Source of the DNA: Listeria goaensis
Lineage (GTDB): Bacteria > Bacillota > Bacilli > Lactobacillales > Listeriaceae
Direction of reading: 5' to 3'
DNA: 64,000 nt
Assembly (NCBI RefSeq): GCF_900186125.1
Contig: NZ_FYBQ01000001.1
Span: 310,001 to 374,000 of the forward strand
Positions 54,724-64,000 of this stretch are shown in pieces. The number at the start of each line of letters is the position of its first letter. Positions within the stretch are counted from its first letter, which is position 1. Position numbers and translations under genes: made by a program. A model generated the notes under the pieces. The model ran no database searches and was not told the origin of the DNA. It worked only from the letters and a program-made list of their open reading frames with translations.

Positions 54724-55986
54724 ATGGCTGAAAAAATCACTGTACAAAATGGCGTTTTAAATACACCAAATGAACCGATTATCCCTTTTATTGAAGGAGA
54801 CGGGACTGGACCAGATATTTGGCGTGCTGCACGTCGTGTCCTCGATGCTGCTGTCAAAGAAGCTTATGCAGGAACTCGTAAAATCGAATGGAAAGAAGTG
54901 CTTGCTGGTGAAAAAGCATTCGATCAAACAGGCGAATGGCTGCCACAAGAAACGCTTGACACAATTCGTGAATACTTCATTGCGATTAAAGGCCCACTTA
55001 CAACACCAATTGGTGGCGGAATTCGTTCGTTAAACGTTGCACTTCGTCAAGAATTAGACTTATACGTTTGCCTTCGTCCAGTTCGCTATTTTAACGGTGT
55101 ACCTTCGCCTGTTAAACGACCGGAGGACACTGATATGGTCATTTTCCGAGAAAATACGGAAGACATTTATGCAGGCATTGAGTTTAAAGAAGGTAGTGCA
55201 GAAGCTGAAAAACTCATTTCATTCTTAAAAGCTGAATTTGGCGTTGATAAAATTCGTTTTCCTGAAACGTCTGGAATTGGCGTTAAACCAGTTTCTAAAG
55301 AAGGGACTGAGCGCCTTGTTCGTGCGGCTATTGAATATGCGATTAGTGAAAAACGCGAGTCGGTGACACTTGTCCATAAAGGAAACATTATGAAATTTAC
55401 CGAAGGGGCGTTTAAAAACTGGGGTTATGAGCTTGCTGAACGCGAGTTTAAGGATCAAGTGTTTACGTGGAATCAATACGACCGCATCAAGGAAGAGCAC
55501 GGCGCGGCGGAAGCTGATAAACAACAAAAAGAAGCGCTTCAGGCAGGAAAAATTTTAATTAAAGATTCGATTGCGGATATTTTCTTGCAGCAAATTTTAA
55601 CGCGTCCAGCTGAATTTGATGTTGTGGCGACAATGAACTTGAATGGTGATTACATTTCTGATGCGCTAGCTGCCCAAGTTGGTGGGATTGGAATTGCTCC
55701 TGGTGCGAATATTAATTACGACACAGGACATGCCATCTTTGAAGCAACACACGGGACGGCACCGAAATATGCTGGTTTAGATAAAGTAAATCCATCTTCT
55801 GTTATTCTTTCAGGGACACTTCTTTTAGAGCATATTGGCTGGGGAGAAGCGGCTAAGAAAATTACTGATTCCATGGAAAAAACCATTGCTAGCAAAACGG
55901 TCACATACGATTTCGCTCGTCTAATGGATGGCGCGACCGAAGTTAAATGTTCGGAATTTGCGGATGAATTAATTGGAAATCTATAA
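54724..55986 (+). CDS. icd: NADP-dependent isocitrate dehydrogenase
   Basis: A 420-residue enzyme oxidising isocitrate to 2-oxoglutarate. It has the substrate and phosphorylation-loop serine in [12 protein letters not shown] (near residue 104) and [13 protein letters not shown]. The NADP-specificity region is near [22 protein letters not shown] 54724 follows AAGGAGGAA, which overlaps the end of citZ. The symbol citC is also used. It ends the citZ operon, with a terminator before polA. Confidence 0.97.
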   Translation: MAEKITVQNGVLNTPNEPIIPFIEGDGTGPDIWRAARRVLDAAVKEAYAGTRKIEWKEVLAGEKAFDQTGEWLPQETLDTIREYFIAIKGPLTTPIGGGIRSLNVALRQELDLYVCLRPVRYFNGVPSPVKRPEDTDMVIFRENTEDIYAGIEFKEGSAEAEKLISFLKAEFGVDKIRFPETSGIGVKPVSKEGTERLVRAAIEYAISEKRESVTLVHKGNIMKFTEGAFKNWGYELAEREFKDQVFTWNQYDRIKEEHGAAEADKQQKEALQAGKILIKDSIADIFLQQILTRPAEFDVVATMNLNGDYISDALAAQVGGIGIAPGANINYDTGHAIFEATHGTAPKYAGLDKVNPSSVILSGTLLLEHIGWGEAAKKITDSMEKTIASKTVTYDFARLMDGATEVKCSEFADELIGNL

Positions 55987-56038
55987 AAATGTACAGTTTT
56001 ACTGGGCTGTATTTGTGAAATGATAAAAAAACGTTCGG

Positions 56039-56068
56039 AAAAGTTGGAGATAATCTCCAGCTTTTTCT
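56039..56068 (+). terminator. Terminator after icd
   Basis: A 12-bp stem with one G-U (56039-56050 with 56054-56065) followed by TTCTTTT. Confidence 0.9.
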
Positions 56069-56083
56069 TTTAGCCAATATATA

Positions 56084-56092
56084 TGGTAAAAT
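56084..56092 (+). promoter_or_regulatory. Extended -10 promoter for polA
   Basis: TGG followed by TAAAAT (56087-56092), 39 nt before the polA start codon. No convincing -35. Confidence 0.55.
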
Positions 56093-56130
56093 GGTCATAA
56101 GTGAGAACTTGAATAGAAGGAGGTTTTCCT

Positions 56131-58758
56131 GTGAGTAAATTAGTATTAATCGACGGGAATAGTATTGCAAATCGCGCATTTTATGCGTTGCCATTATTAA
56201 CAAATGACAAAGGAATTTATACGAATGCGGTGTATGGTTTTGCAATGATGTTAAACAATGTCATCGATAATGAAAAGCCTGACCATGTGTTAGTTGCTTT
56301 TGATGCAGGAAAAACAACTTTTCGGCATAAAACGTTTAAAGAATATAAAGGTGGACGACAAAAAACGCCAAGTGAACTTTCGGAACAATTTCCGTTTATT
56401 CGTGAGCTTTTAGATGCTTATGATATTCCACGTTATGAGCTAAAAGATTATGAAGCCGATGATATTATTGGCACGCTTGCAAAAAAAGCAGAAAGCGAAA
56501 ATATGGAAACGGTTATCATTACAGGTGACCGGGATTTAACACAGCTTGCAAGCGAAAAAGTAACGGTTTATATTACTAAAAAAGGCATTACAGATATGGA
56601 AAAAAATACGCCGGAGACTTTGCAGGAAAAATATGGTCTTACACCGGAGCAAATTATTGACATGAAAGGTTTAATGGGGGATTCTTCGGATAATATTCCA
56701 GGGATTCCGGGCGTTGGGGAAAAAACGGCGCTTAAATTGCTGCATGAATTTGGTGGGACGGTCGAAGGCGTTTTAGCGCGCGCTGATGAAATTTCTGGCA
56801 AAAAGCTGAAAGAAAAAGTGCTAGACAATAAAGAGATGGCGATTTTAAGTAAGGAACTGGCGACAATTAATACGGATTCACCGATTGAAACGTCGCTTGC
56901 TGATACGAAATACGCTGGATTCCAGGCGGACAAAGTAGTTCCATTTTTAAAGGAGATGGATTTTAAATCCATTTTGAAAAATTTTGATGATGAAGCAACC
57001 GAGAAACAGCCGCTTGCTGAAATTGAATTTGAAACGATAACTGAGTTTACGAGCGCGCATTATGCGGATAAGACGGCCCTTTACATTGAATTAGAAAATG
57101 AAAATTATCATACGGCTGGTTTTGTTGGTTTTGCCGTTCATTCGTCAAAAGGGACATTTTTCTTTAATGAAAAGACTGCTCAAGCAAGTGAAGCGTTTAA
57201 AAACTGGCTTTCCTCAGAAAAAAGTCAAAAGATTGTGTACGACGCGAAAAAAACAAAGGTGGCGGCGAGTCGCCTTGGAATTCTCTCGGAAGGGCTGACT
57301 TTCGATATTATGCTTGCTTCGTATTTGCTTAATCCGTCAGACAACATTGATGATTTTGCGAGCGTTGTGGTGCGCCATGATTATGATAATGTGCAAACGG
57401 ACGAGGCGATTTACGGTAAAGGAGCTAAGCGCGCTATTCCGGAAGAAGAAATTGTCGCAAAACATTTAGCTTATAAGGCGGTTGCTACATTTGAGCTTGA
57501 AAAGCCGCTCATTCGTGAACTTGAAAACAATGAACAATTAGCGCTTATGACTGACCTAGAACTGCCGCTTTCAATTGTTTTGGCAGACATGGAAATGCAG
57601 GGCGTTCGTGTGGATTCGAAGCGGTTGCTGGAAATGAAGGCGGAGCTTTCCGAACGAATTGCGACGCTTGAAAAATCGATTCATTCGCTCGCTGGTTATG
57701 AATTTAATATTAATTCACCGAAACAACTTGGTGTCGTTTTATTTGAAAAGCTGAATTTGCCTGTTATTAAGAAAACTAAAACGGGTTATTCAACCGCTGC
57801 TGATGTTTTGGAAGCTTTATCGGGCAGTCATGCGATTATCGATGAAATTTTAGTGTATCGCCAGCTTGGAAAAATTCAGTCAACTTATATTGAAGGCTTG
57901 CTAAAAGTGATCGACAAGGAAACGCAAAAGGTGCACACGCGTTTCAATCAGACTTTAGCTCAAACGGGTCGTTTAAGCTCGGTGGATCCGAATCTTCAAA
58001 ATATCCCAATTCGTCTGGAGGAAGGGCGGAAAATTCGACAGGCGTTTGTGCCGAGTGTCGCGGGTTGGAAGATTTTTTCGGCCGATTATTCGCAGGTGGA
58101 ACTTCGTGTATTGGCACATATTTCGGGTGATGAGAACTTAATTTATGCCTTCCAGCATGATTACGATATTCATACGAAAACGGCGATGGACGTTTTTCAT
58201 GTGAGTGAGGGCGAAGTGGATTCGCTCATGCGTCGGCAAGCGAAGGCGGTTAATTTTGGGATTGTTTACGGAATTAGCGATTATGGTTTGTCACAAAATC
58301 TTGGGATTACGCGAAAAGAAGCGAAGGATTTTATTGACCGCTATTTTGCGAGCTATCCTGATGTGCAAGAATACATGCATTCTATCGTACGTTTTGCAAA
58401 AGAAAAAGGATACGTGGAAACGATTTTACATCGCAGACGCTACATTCCTGAAATTACGAGTCGAAACTTCAATGTTCGTAGTTTTGCTGAACGGACGGCG
58501 ATGAATACGCCTATTCAAGGTAGTGCTGCTGATATTATTAAAAAAGCGATGATTTTGATGCAAGATCGTTTAGAGAAAGAGAAATTAGAAGCGCGCTTAC
58601 TACTTCAAGTGCATGATGAACTGATTTTTGAAGCTCCTGAACACGAAATTGAGATTTTAGAAAAAATAGTTCCGGATGTTATGGAAAATGCAGCTCTGTT
58701 AAACGTTCCGCTAAAAGTGGATACGGCATTTGGAAACACTTGGTATGACGCGAAGTAA
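56131..58758 (+). CDS. polA: DNA polymerase I
   Basis: An 875-residue repair and Okazaki-fragment polymerase. It has an N-terminal 5'-3' exonuclease (about 1-290; GDRDLTQL, GDSSDNIPGIPGVGEKTA), a degenerate 3'-5' exonuclease domain (about 300-470) and the polymerase (about 500-875). Motif A is DYSQVELRVLAH, motif B is RRQAKAVNFGIVYGIS and motif C is QVHDELIFE. The proofreading domain starts ALYIELENENYH where a DxE would be expected, so it should be inactive, as in Bacillus Pol I. Start GTG 56131 has AAGGAGG upstream. It is followed at 9 nt by mutM. Confidence 0.97.
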   Translation: MSKLVLIDGNSIANRAFYALPLLTNDKGIYTNAVYGFAMMLNNVIDNEKPDHVLVAFDAGKTTFRHKTFKEYKGGRQKTPSELSEQFPFIRELLDAYDIPRYELKDYEADDIIGTLAKKAESENMETVIITGDRDLTQLASEKVTVYITKKGITDMEKNTPETLQEKYGLTPEQIIDMKGLMGDSSDNIPGIPGVGEKTALKLLHEFGGTVEGVLARADEISGKKLKEKVLDNKEMAILSKELATINTDSPIETSLADTKYAGFQADKVVPFLKEMDFKSILKNFDDEATEKQPLAEIEFETITEFTSAHYADKTALYIELENENYHTAGFVGFAVHSSKGTFFFNEKTAQASEAFKNWLSSEKSQKIVYDAKKTKVAASRLGILSEGLTFDIMLASYLLNPSDNIDDFASVVVRHDYDNVQTDEAIYGKGAKRAIPEEEIVAKHLAYKAVATFELEKPLIRELENNEQLALMTDLELPLSIVLADMEMQGVRVDSKRLLEMKAELSERIATLEKSIHSLAGYEFNINSPKQLGVVLFEKLNLPVIKKTKTGYSTAADVLEALSGSHAIIDEILVYRQLGKIQSTYIEGLLKVIDKETQKVHTRFNQTLAQTGRLSSVDPNLQNIPIRLEEGRKIRQAFVPSVAGWKIFSADYSQVELRVLAHISGDENLIYAFQHDYDIHTKTAMDVFHVSEGEVDSLMRRQAKAVNFGIVYGISDYGLSQNLGITRKEAKDFIDRYFASYPDVQEYMHSIVRFAKEKGYVETILHRRRYIPEITSRNFNVRSFAERTAMNTPIQGSAADIIKKAMILMQDRLEKEKLEARLLLQVHDELIFEAPEHEIEILEKIVPDVMENAALLNVPLKVDTAFGNTWYDAK

Positions 58759-58767
58759 GGAGCTATT

Positions 58768-59589
58768 ATGCCAGAATTACCAGAAGTTGAAAACGTTCGA
58801 AGTACACTTTCAGACCTTATTATCTCGAAAAAAATCGACCAAGTGACGGTAAATGTACCGAAAATGATTGTACAGCCTGAAGCGGATGAATTCGTTCATT
58901 TGCTTGTGGGAGAAAAATTCGAAGCGGTCAGACGCCGTGGCAAATTTCTCATTTTTGATTTAACGAATTGTTCCATCTTGGCACATTTACGCATGGAAGG
59001 GAAATTTCGATTGCATCACGAAACCGATGAAGTTTCGAAGCATACGCATGTTATTTTCCATTTTACTGATCAAACGGAATTGCGCTTTTTAGATGTTCGT
59101 AAATTTGGCACGCTTGAACTGATTGAAAAATTTGGTGAAGCAAAAACGCGTTCCATTCAAAAATTGGGTCCTGAACCGCTTGATGCGCAGTTTTTGAAAG
59201 CGCCATTTGCGGCTGGCTTAAAGAAAACAACACGTGCGATTAAAACTGTGCTTTTAGACCAAAAGTTAGTTGCAGGGGTTGGAAATATTTACGCGGACGA
59301 AATTTGTTTTATGGCGAAAGTGATGCCAACTCGGCCGGCGAATTCCTTGACAAATACTGAAATTACGCGCATTTATGAGGCGACAAAAACGATTATGGCA
59401 GAGGCTGTTGAACTGGGCGGCTCCACGATTCGCACCTATGTGAATTCAGAAGGAAAACTCGGTCGTTATCAGGAAAAACTGGTTGTGTATGGTCAAAGCG
59501 GCGAGCCTTGCCCGATTTGCGGGACGGAAATTGAAAAAATAAAATTAAATGGACGCGGGACGCATTTTTGTCCAAAATGCCAAAAGTAG
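58768..59589 (+). CDS. mutM: Formamidopyrimidine-DNA glycosylase (Fpg/MutM)
   Basis: A 273-residue bifunctional glycosylase/AP lyase that removes 8-oxoguanine and formamidopyrimidines. It has the N-terminal PELPEVE with catalytic Pro2 and Glu3, the helix-two-turn-helix with VGNIYADEI, and a C-terminal zinc finger with C248, C251, C268 and C271. AAGGAG precedes the ATG. It is co-transcribed with polA and coaE, the standard Bacillus order. No anomalies. Confidence 0.97.
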   Translation: MPELPEVENVRSTLSDLIISKKIDQVTVNVPKMIVQPEADEFVHLLVGEKFEAVRRRGKFLIFDLTNCSILAHLRMEGKFRLHHETDEVSKHTHVIFHFTDQTELRFLDVRKFGTLELIEKFGEAKTRSIQKLGPEPLDAQFLKAPFAAGLKKTTRAIKTVLLDQKLVAGVGNIYADEICFMAKVMPTRPANSLTNTEITRIYEATKTIMAEAVELGGSTIRTYVNSEGKLGRYQEKLVVYGQSGEPCPICGTEIEKIKLNGRGTHFCPKCQK

Positions 59590-59598
59590 GTGGAAATG

Positions 59599-60207
59599 AT
59601 GGGAATGACAATCGGACTTACGGGAAGCATTGCAACGGGAAAATCGACGGTTAGCAAAATGCTGCAAGATGCTGGTGTTCCAGTGGTTGATGCGGATATT
59701 TCAGCGCGCGAAGTCGTCATGCCGGGTACAACTGGGCTCAAGCAAATTGCTGAGGCTTTTGGGACGGATATTTTACAAGCAGATGGGACGCTTAATCGCG
59801 CCAAACTTGGCGAAATCATTTTTGAAGACGCGGCGAAACGAGAATTGCTGAATCAAATTGTCCATCCACTTGTACGTGCCGATATGCTCGCTAAACGACG
59901 AATCCTTTTTTCTAAAGGGGAAAAGTGGGTTGTGTTTGATATTCCGCTCTTGTTTGAAAGTAAATTGACAGATTTAGTCGATATTACGCTTGTCGTGGCA
60001 ACGAGCGAAGAAACGCAGTTAGCGCGGCTCAAGAAACGCAATCATTTAACTGAAAAAGAAGCGCGGCTTAGAATAGAAAGTCAAATGCCCATCGCCGAAA
60101 AACGACTTTATGCAGATATCGTCATTGATAATGATGATTCGCTTGCTACAACAAGAAAACAAGTGGATGAGTTTTTACAGCGACTAAAGTCATGGTATAA
60201 TGAATAA
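59599..60207 (+). CDS. coaE: Dephospho-CoA kinase
   Basis: A 202-residue P-loop kinase for the last step of coenzyme A synthesis. Walker A is GLTGSIATGKST near the N-terminus, with DADISAREVV as the dephospho-CoA site and FDIPLLFES as the conserved centre. ATG 59599 (MGMTIGLTG) is chosen because AGGTGG lies five bases upstream and Listeria CoaE begins MGxTIGLTG; ATG 59605 is possible. The sequence diverges clearly from my memory of the L. monocytogenes protein. An nrdR promoter is embedded in its 3' end. Confidence 0.95.
   Translation: MGMTIGLTGSIATGKSTVSKMLQDAGVPVVDADISAREVVMPGTTGLKQIAEAFGTDILQADGTLNRAKLGEIIFEDAAKRELLNQIVHPLVRADMLAKRRILFSKGEKWVVFDIPLLFESKLTDLVDITLVVATSEETQLARLKKRNHLTEKEARLRIESQMPIAEKRLYADIVIDNDDSLATTRKQVDEFLQRLKSWYNE
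60174..60201 (+). promoter_or_regulatory. Promoter for nrdR inside coaE
   Basis: TTTACA (60174-60179), 16 nt, TATAAT (60196-60201) preceded by TGG. It lies within the last codons of coaE, 40 nt before the nrdR ATG. Confidence 0.7.
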
Positions 60208-60240
60208 AAAAGAAATGAGTCTTAGGAGTTGAACGAATGA

Positions 60241-60705
60241 ATGAAATGTCCTACGTGCAAATATAATGGTACACGTGTTGTGGATTCAAGACCAGCTGAT
60301 GATGGAAACTCCATTCGTAGAAGACGTGAATGTGAGAAATGCGGTTTTCGTTTTACAACCTTTGAAAAAGTGGAAGAAAGTCCGCTTGTTGTCGTAAAGA
60401 AAGACGGGGCACGCGAGGAATTTGCTCGTGAGAAAGTGCGCCGTGGTCTAATTCGCGCTTGTGAAAAGCGTCCTGTTAGCATGGAACAACTAGAAGAAAT
60501 TGTAACGGAAATTGAGCGCGAACTTCGAAATATCGGAGATAGCGAAGTTCCTTCTGACCTCATCGGCGAAAAAGTGATGAATAAACTTGCGAAGCTTGAT
60601 GAAGTTGCCTATGTGCGCTTTGCTTCGGTATATCGTCAGTTTAAAGATATTAATGTGTTTGTAGATGAATTAAAAGAACTTATGGATAAAAATAAAAAAG
60701 GATGA
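60241..60705 (+). CDS. nrdR: Transcriptional repressor NrdR
   Basis: A 154-residue zinc-ribbon plus ATP-cone regulator of ribonucleotide reductase genes, sensing ATP/dATP. The zinc ligands are C3, C6, C31 and C34, with [13 protein letters not shown] for DNA binding. The ATP-cone spans about 49-139 ([20 protein letters not shown]). ATG 60241 matches the family start MKCP; the AGGAG is about 13 nt upstream, a long spacing. It lies directly before dnaB and dnaI, as in Bacillus. Confidence 0.97.
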   Translation: MKCPTCKYNGTRVVDSRPADDGNSIRRRRECEKCGFRFTTFEKVEESPLVVVKKDGAREEFAREKVRRGLIRACEKRPVSMEQLEEIVTEIERELRNIGDSEVPSDLIGEKVMNKLAKLDEVAYVRFASVYRQFKDINVFVDELKELMDKNKKG

Positions 60706-60711
60706 TAGCAG

Positions 60712-62076
60712 TTGAGTGAATTCTGGATGGAACTAAGACCCGTCGATGCTTATCGTGTCAAAATGAACGGCGTCATCACACATTTCGATCAAAAAGTGGC
60801 GACAATGCTTTATCAGCCGCTTATGGGCGCGAATTGTCTTGCTATTTATCAGACGCTTCTTGCTGAAGTCGAGGAGAATCGCTTGTGGAGCAAAGAACAC
60901 GCGCATACACAACTTCTAAATATGCTTTCTTTAAGCTTAAAGGATTTTTTTGATGCGCGCATAAAACTTGAAGGTTTGGGACTCCTAAAAACCTACGTGC
61001 AGACAGAAAATGAAGACCGTCGTTATGTGTATGAAGTCTTGCCACCGCTAAGTCCTGCGCAATTCTTCAACGATGGTTTATTAAATATTTATTTGTATAG
61101 TAAAATCGGGGCGCGCCAGTACAACCGGCTACGTCAATTTTTTGCTGATGATGCCTTTCATGAGTCCGATTTTCAAGAAGTGACGCGTGCCTTCCAAGAC
61201 GTGTTTGAAGCATTTCGCTTGAATGAAGTGGCGAGTCCAGAAGTGGAAAACGAAGAGTTGTTTGCTAAAAATCGGCCGAAAGAAATTGAACTGGACGCGA
61301 AAAATTTTGATTTCAAGACGTTCTACCAAATTTTGTCGCCGAATTTAATTCGCCGTTCTGCCATCACAAAAGAAGTGGAGCAGACGATTTTAAATATGAA
61401 TAGCATTTACGGCACCGCTGAAAAGGAAATGACGAGCTTTTTATATCGCGCATTAAATACAGACGGCTCCATCAATTGCGAACTTTTGCGGAAAATCATT
61501 CGGGACAGCTATCAAATTGAGCACCGCGCTCTGCCGACTTTGCAGACGAAGCAGGAAAATGTAGACGCAGCGCCTCCGCTCGAAATGAATGACGAAACAG
61601 CGTTACAACTCTACCTTGAACGTGTGACCCCGTTCCAACTTTTAGTCGATATTGCGGACGGAGCAACGCCTGCTGAAACGGATTTACGCGTTGTCGAGGA
61701 CGTGATGACACAACAAAATTTACCAGAACCCGTCATGAATGTGCTCATTGAATACGTCCTTTTACGGCTTGACCGCAAGCTTTCGAAGAACTACATGATG
61801 ACGATTGCGGCTCATTGGAAGCGTAAAAATGTGAAGACGGCAAAGGAAGCAATGGAGCTGGCGCTTTCTGAACATGAGAAATATAAACGTTTGAAGGAAG
61901 AACCGGAAAATAACACAAAACGAAATCGTCATTTTTCCCAAAATAAAAGAAAAGAAGTGCTGCCAGATTGGTTCGATAAAGAAGAAACCAAACCAGCAGA
62001 CAGTAAGCTCTCGGATAAAGAGAAAACAGCACTTGAAGAGCAAGTTCAAAAAATAAAAGAACAATTGAAAAGGTAG
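60712..62076 (+). CDS. dnaB: Replication initiation and membrane attachment protein DnaB
   Basis: A 454-residue primosome protein that with DnaD and DnaI loads the replicative helicase at oriC and restart sites. It has two DnaB/DnaD-type domains: DDBH1 (about 1-110) and DDBH2 in the C-terminal part, with TDLRVVEDVMTQQNLPEPVMNVLIEYVL near 325-350. A charged tail ends the protein. TTG 60712 is the start, with AAGGA upstream; ATG 60727 would remove five residues. It abuts dnaI (spacing under 10 nt), its expected partner. Confidence 0.95.
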   Translation: MSEFWMELRPVDAYRVKMNGVITHFDQKVATMLYQPLMGANCLAIYQTLLAEVEENRLWSKEHAHTQLLNMLSLSLKDFFDARIKLEGLGLLKTYVQTENEDRRYVYEVLPPLSPAQFFNDGLLNIYLYSKIGARQYNRLRQFFADDAFHESDFQEVTRAFQDVFEAFRLNEVASPEVENEELFAKNRPKEIELDAKNFDFKTFYQILSPNLIRRSAITKEVEQTILNMNSIYGTAEKEMTSFLYRALNTDGSINCELLRKIIRDSYQIEHRALPTLQTKQENVDAAPPLEMNDETALQLYLERVTPFQLLVDIADGATPAETDLRVVEDVMTQQNLPEPVMNVLIEYVLLRLDRKLSKNYMMTIAAHWKRKNVKTAKEAMELALSEHEKYKRLKEEPENNTKRNRHFSQNKRKEVLPDWFDKEETKPADSKLSDKEKTALEEQVQKIKEQLKR

Positions 62077-62085
62077 GTGAAACAA

Positions 62086-63006
62086 GTGGATAAAATCGAA
62101 CGTACGCTAGGCCAGTTATTTGAAGGACGGGACTTTGAAAAGGAATACCAACAAGTGAAAGAACAAGTCCTGTCGTATGAACCTATTCGCGCATTTTTGG
62201 CGGAAAACAAGACGGATATTTCCGAACAAATGATCAATCAAAATATTTCTAACCTTTATGAATTTATGACGCAAGACCGAAATTTTAAAGAAAAGAAAGA
62301 AACGCTTATGCCTGGATACGCGCCAAAACTTGTTTTAAACGGTGAATTTATGACGGTGACATACTATCCAACACCAGAAAAAATCGAACAAGACAAGCGC
62401 CGTGCTGTAGAAAGACGGATTCGCTCGCTTTATATGCCGAAACAAGTTGTCGAAGCCTCGCTCGACCAATTTTACACAGATGAGGATGCGCGGCAATATG
62501 CGCTCGTGGAAGCTTTTAATTTTTTGAAAGAATATGAAGCTGATGCTGGCATGGTAAAAGGCTTATATATTCATGGTAGTTTTGGTACAGGAAAGTCCTA
62601 TTTGCTAGGAGCCATTGCAAGAGAACTCGCGCTACGCGGCGTTTCGACAACGCTTGTTTATTTACCTGAGTTCATGCGTGAAATTAAGCAATCGATTTCC
62701 GATAATACCGTAGGCGAAAAAATCCAGTTTGCCAAAGAAACAGAAGTCCTTATGCTCGATGATATTGGGGCAGAAGCGATGACAGCTTGGACGCGCGATG
62801 AAGTGCTCGGCGCGATTTTACAATTCCGCATGCAAGAGCAACTGCCAACATTTTTCTCATCGAACTACAACATGGCACAACTCGAAAACCACCTTACTTT
62901 TTCACAAAACGGGATGGAAGAGCAGCTAAAAGCACGACGCATCATGGAGCGCATTCGCTTTTTAGCCAAAGAAATCGAATTGAACGGCACCAATCGCCGA
63001 AATTAA
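62086..63006 (+). CDS. dnaI: Helicase loader DnaI, lacking the usual zinc site
   Basis: A 306-residue AAA+ protein that loads the DnaC helicase. Walker A is GSFGTGKS (164-171) and Walker B VLMLDDIGAE (about 218-227), with the sensor FFSSNYN. The N-terminal helicase-binding domain (1-130) has no cysteine. The B. subtilis ligands (C67, C70, H84, C101) correspond to residues in the stretch DRNFKEKKETL, A79 of GYAPKL, and the P-T of YYPTPE. GTG 62086 fits AGGTAGG better than GTG 62077. A T-box leader and thrS follow, as in Bacillus. Confidence 0.95.
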   Translation: MDKIERTLGQLFEGRDFEKEYQQVKEQVLSYEPIRAFLAENKTDISEQMINQNISNLYEFMTQDRNFKEKKETLMPGYAPKLVLNGEFMTVTYYPTPEKIEQDKRRAVERRIRSLYMPKQVVEASLDQFYTDEDARQYALVEAFNFLKEYEADAGMVKGLYIHGSFGTGKSYLLGAIARELALRGVSTTLVYLPEFMREIKQSISDNTVGEKIQFAKETEVLMLDDIGAEAMTAWTRDEVLGAILQFRMQEQLPTFFSSNYNMAQLENHLTFSQNGMEEQLKARRIMERIRFLAKEIELNGTNRRN

Positions 63007-63023
63007 AATTTTTAAAGAAAAGC

Positions 63024-63052
63024 TTGCAAAAAAATTTCTTTATGCGTATAAT
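63024..63052 (+). promoter_or_regulatory. Promoter for the thrS T-box leader
   Basis: TTGCAA (63024-63029), 17 nt, TATAAT (63047-63052). Confidence 0.88.
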
Positions 63053-63058
63053 GAGTAC

Positions 63059-63312
63059 TAATAAATCACAAGTAATGATAAGGACAACCGCTTAATGGCA
63101 TGTTTCAGAGATGGAGGGGTAGCTGAGAACCTCCTAACAGTAAATTAAGTTGGACCACCTTTGAACTTCTATCTGGAACGCTTAGCTAGTAAAGATAGAC
63201 GATTCGCTCACGTTAACGGCGACAAGAGGGAGTAAGCTCGTCTTATTCCAAATCTTGGGTGGAACCACGAGTATACAAACTCGTCCCTTGTTTAGAGGGG
63301 CGAGTTTTTTTG
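63059..63312 (+). promoter_or_regulatory. Threonine T-box riboswitch
   Basis: This explains the 352-base gap before thrS. Stem I has an apical AGAGATGGAGGGG...GAACCTCCT hairpin (about 63108-63135). The probable specifier ACC (Thr) is at 63154-63156 followed by A. The T-box sequence TGGGTGGAACCACGA is at 63256-63270. A terminator hairpin (from about 63279, AACTCGTCCCT with AGGGGCGAGTT) and a T-run end it near 63312. Uncharged tRNA-Thr should allow read-through into thrS. Confidence 0.93.
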
Positions 63313-63358
63313 TTGTTCTTTATTCATTAGTTGTAATCTAAATAAAGGAGTAGATCAC

Positions 63359-64000
63359 ATGAAAATTTCATTCCCAGATGGCGCAGTAAAAGAATTTGAT
63401 AAGGGCGTTTCAACTGCAGACATCGCAGAATCAATCAGCCCAAGTCTTAAAAAGAAAGCATTAGCAGGAAAAATAAATGGCACATTGGTTGACTTAGTGA
63501 CACCAATTGAAGAAGACGGGGCAATTGAAATTGTGACTCCTGACCACGCGGATGCGCTTGGCATTTTACGTCACAGCTCCGCTCACCTTTTAGCTCAAGC
63601 GGTAAAACGATTATATCCAGATGCTAAATTTGGCGTTGGACCAGCGATTGACACAGGATTTTACTATGACATTGATACAGACAGCGTGATTAGTGAAGAA
63701 TCATTTGCTGCGATTGAAAAAGAAATGCAAAGTATTGTGCGCGAAAACTTACCTATTTCTCGCGAAGTGGTTTCTCGTGACGAAGCAATTAAACGGTTTA
63801 AGGCTATCAATGATCCTTATAAAATTGAATTAATTGATGCCATTCCTGAAGATGAGAACGTCACAATTTATACGCAAGGCGAGTTTTTCGACTTATGCCG
63901 CGGAATTCACGTGCCATCTACAGGCAAAATCCAAATTTTCAAATTGTTGAGTGTTGCTGGGGCATATTGGCGTGGTGACAGCAATAATAAAATGCTTCAA
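63359..64000 (+). CDS. thrS: Threonyl-tRNA synthetase, N-terminal part (3' truncated by window)
   Basis: The first 214 codons of thrS; the frame is open to the window end. Residues 1-62 form the TGS domain ([20 protein letters not shown]). The N2 editing domain (tRNA SAD) begins near 65 with [20 protein letters not shown], containing the HxxxH metal motif that hydrolyses Ser-tRNA-Thr. The catalytic core lies outside the window. AAAGGAG precedes the ATG. It is controlled by the T-box leader just upstream. Confidence 0.97.
   Translation, partial: MKISFPDGAVKEFDKGVSTADIAESISPSLKKKALAGKINGTLVDLVTPIEEDGAIEIVTPDHADALGILRHSSAHLLAQAVKRLYPDAKFGVGPAIDTGFYYDIDTDSVISEESFAAIEKEMQSIVRENLPISREVVSRDEAIKRFKAINDPYKIELIDAIPEDENVTIYTQGEFFDLCRGIHVPSTGKIQIFKLLSVAGAYWRGDSNNKMLQ

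Overview
The window is a stretch of core chromosome from a low-GC Firmicute of the family Listeriaceae. The gene order (trmB, ytnP, ytoP, ytoQ, ytpP-ytpQ-ytpR-sftA, murC, ampS, ytxG-ytxH, aroA-ccpA-tyrS, rpsD, ezrA-iscS-thiI, argCJBDF, nadK, sppA-yteJ-tpx-ytxK-ackA, usp, ald, pepQ, ytkL-ytoI-nrnA-dnaE-accDA-pfkA-pyk, citZ-icd-polA-mutM-coaE-nrdR-dnaB-dnaI-thrS) matches my recollection of the Listeria backbone and shares many blocks with the B. subtilis 'yt' region. Some proteins (CoaE, for example) look clearly different from the L. monocytogenes versions I remember, so a Listeria species outside the L. monocytogenes group is likely. I cannot name the species.

Layout. 1-7.2 kb: the end of an efflux pump, tRNA m7G methyltransferase, a lactonase-like hydrolase, an M42 aminopeptidase, and a thioredoxin-like / DUF1444 / tRNA-binding-domain operon. 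7.2-13 kb: the DNA translocase SftA, MurC, a peroxiredoxin and a convergent M29 aminopeptidase. 13-20 kb: a sigma-B-type stress operon (ytxGH), DAHP synthase, CcpA, a T-box-controlled tyrS, rpsD with its leader, and a free-methionine sulfoxide reductase. 20-25 kb: EzrA, the IscS/ThiI sulfur-transfer pair and a GtrA/GtcA-type membrane protein. 25-30.3 kb: the arginine operon argCJBDF. 30.3-38 kb: NAD kinase, SppA, thiol peroxidase, a methyltransferase-like protein, acetate kinase, a solitary Mrr-type nuclease and a universal stress protein. 38-43.8 kb: alanine dehydrogenase, PepQ, YtkL, YtoI, NrnA. 43.8-64 kb: DnaE, acetyl-CoA carboxyltransferase, phosphofructokinase, pyruvate kinase, citrate synthase, isocitrate dehydrogenase, Pol I, MutM, CoaE, NrdR, DnaB, DnaI and a second T-box leader before a truncated thrS.

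Most of the window is housekeeping. The one clearly accessory-looking gene is the 522-residue coiled-coil plus Mrr-nuclease protein at 35921-37489. It is visibly A/T-rich, has its own promoter with a flanking dyad, and sits between ackA and usp. It could be a single-gene defence element. Other points worth checking: DnaI has lost all four zinc ligands known from the B. subtilis loader; LexA-like boxes lie before dnaE and before the ytmP-like gene; cre-like boxes lie downstream of the ccpA and ald promoters; a CodY/ArgR-like region covers the arg promoter; and a 26-bp dyad covers the accDA promoter.

No rRNA, tRNA, CRISPR array, insertion sequence or prophage was seen. Most convergent gene pairs share bidirectional hairpin terminators.
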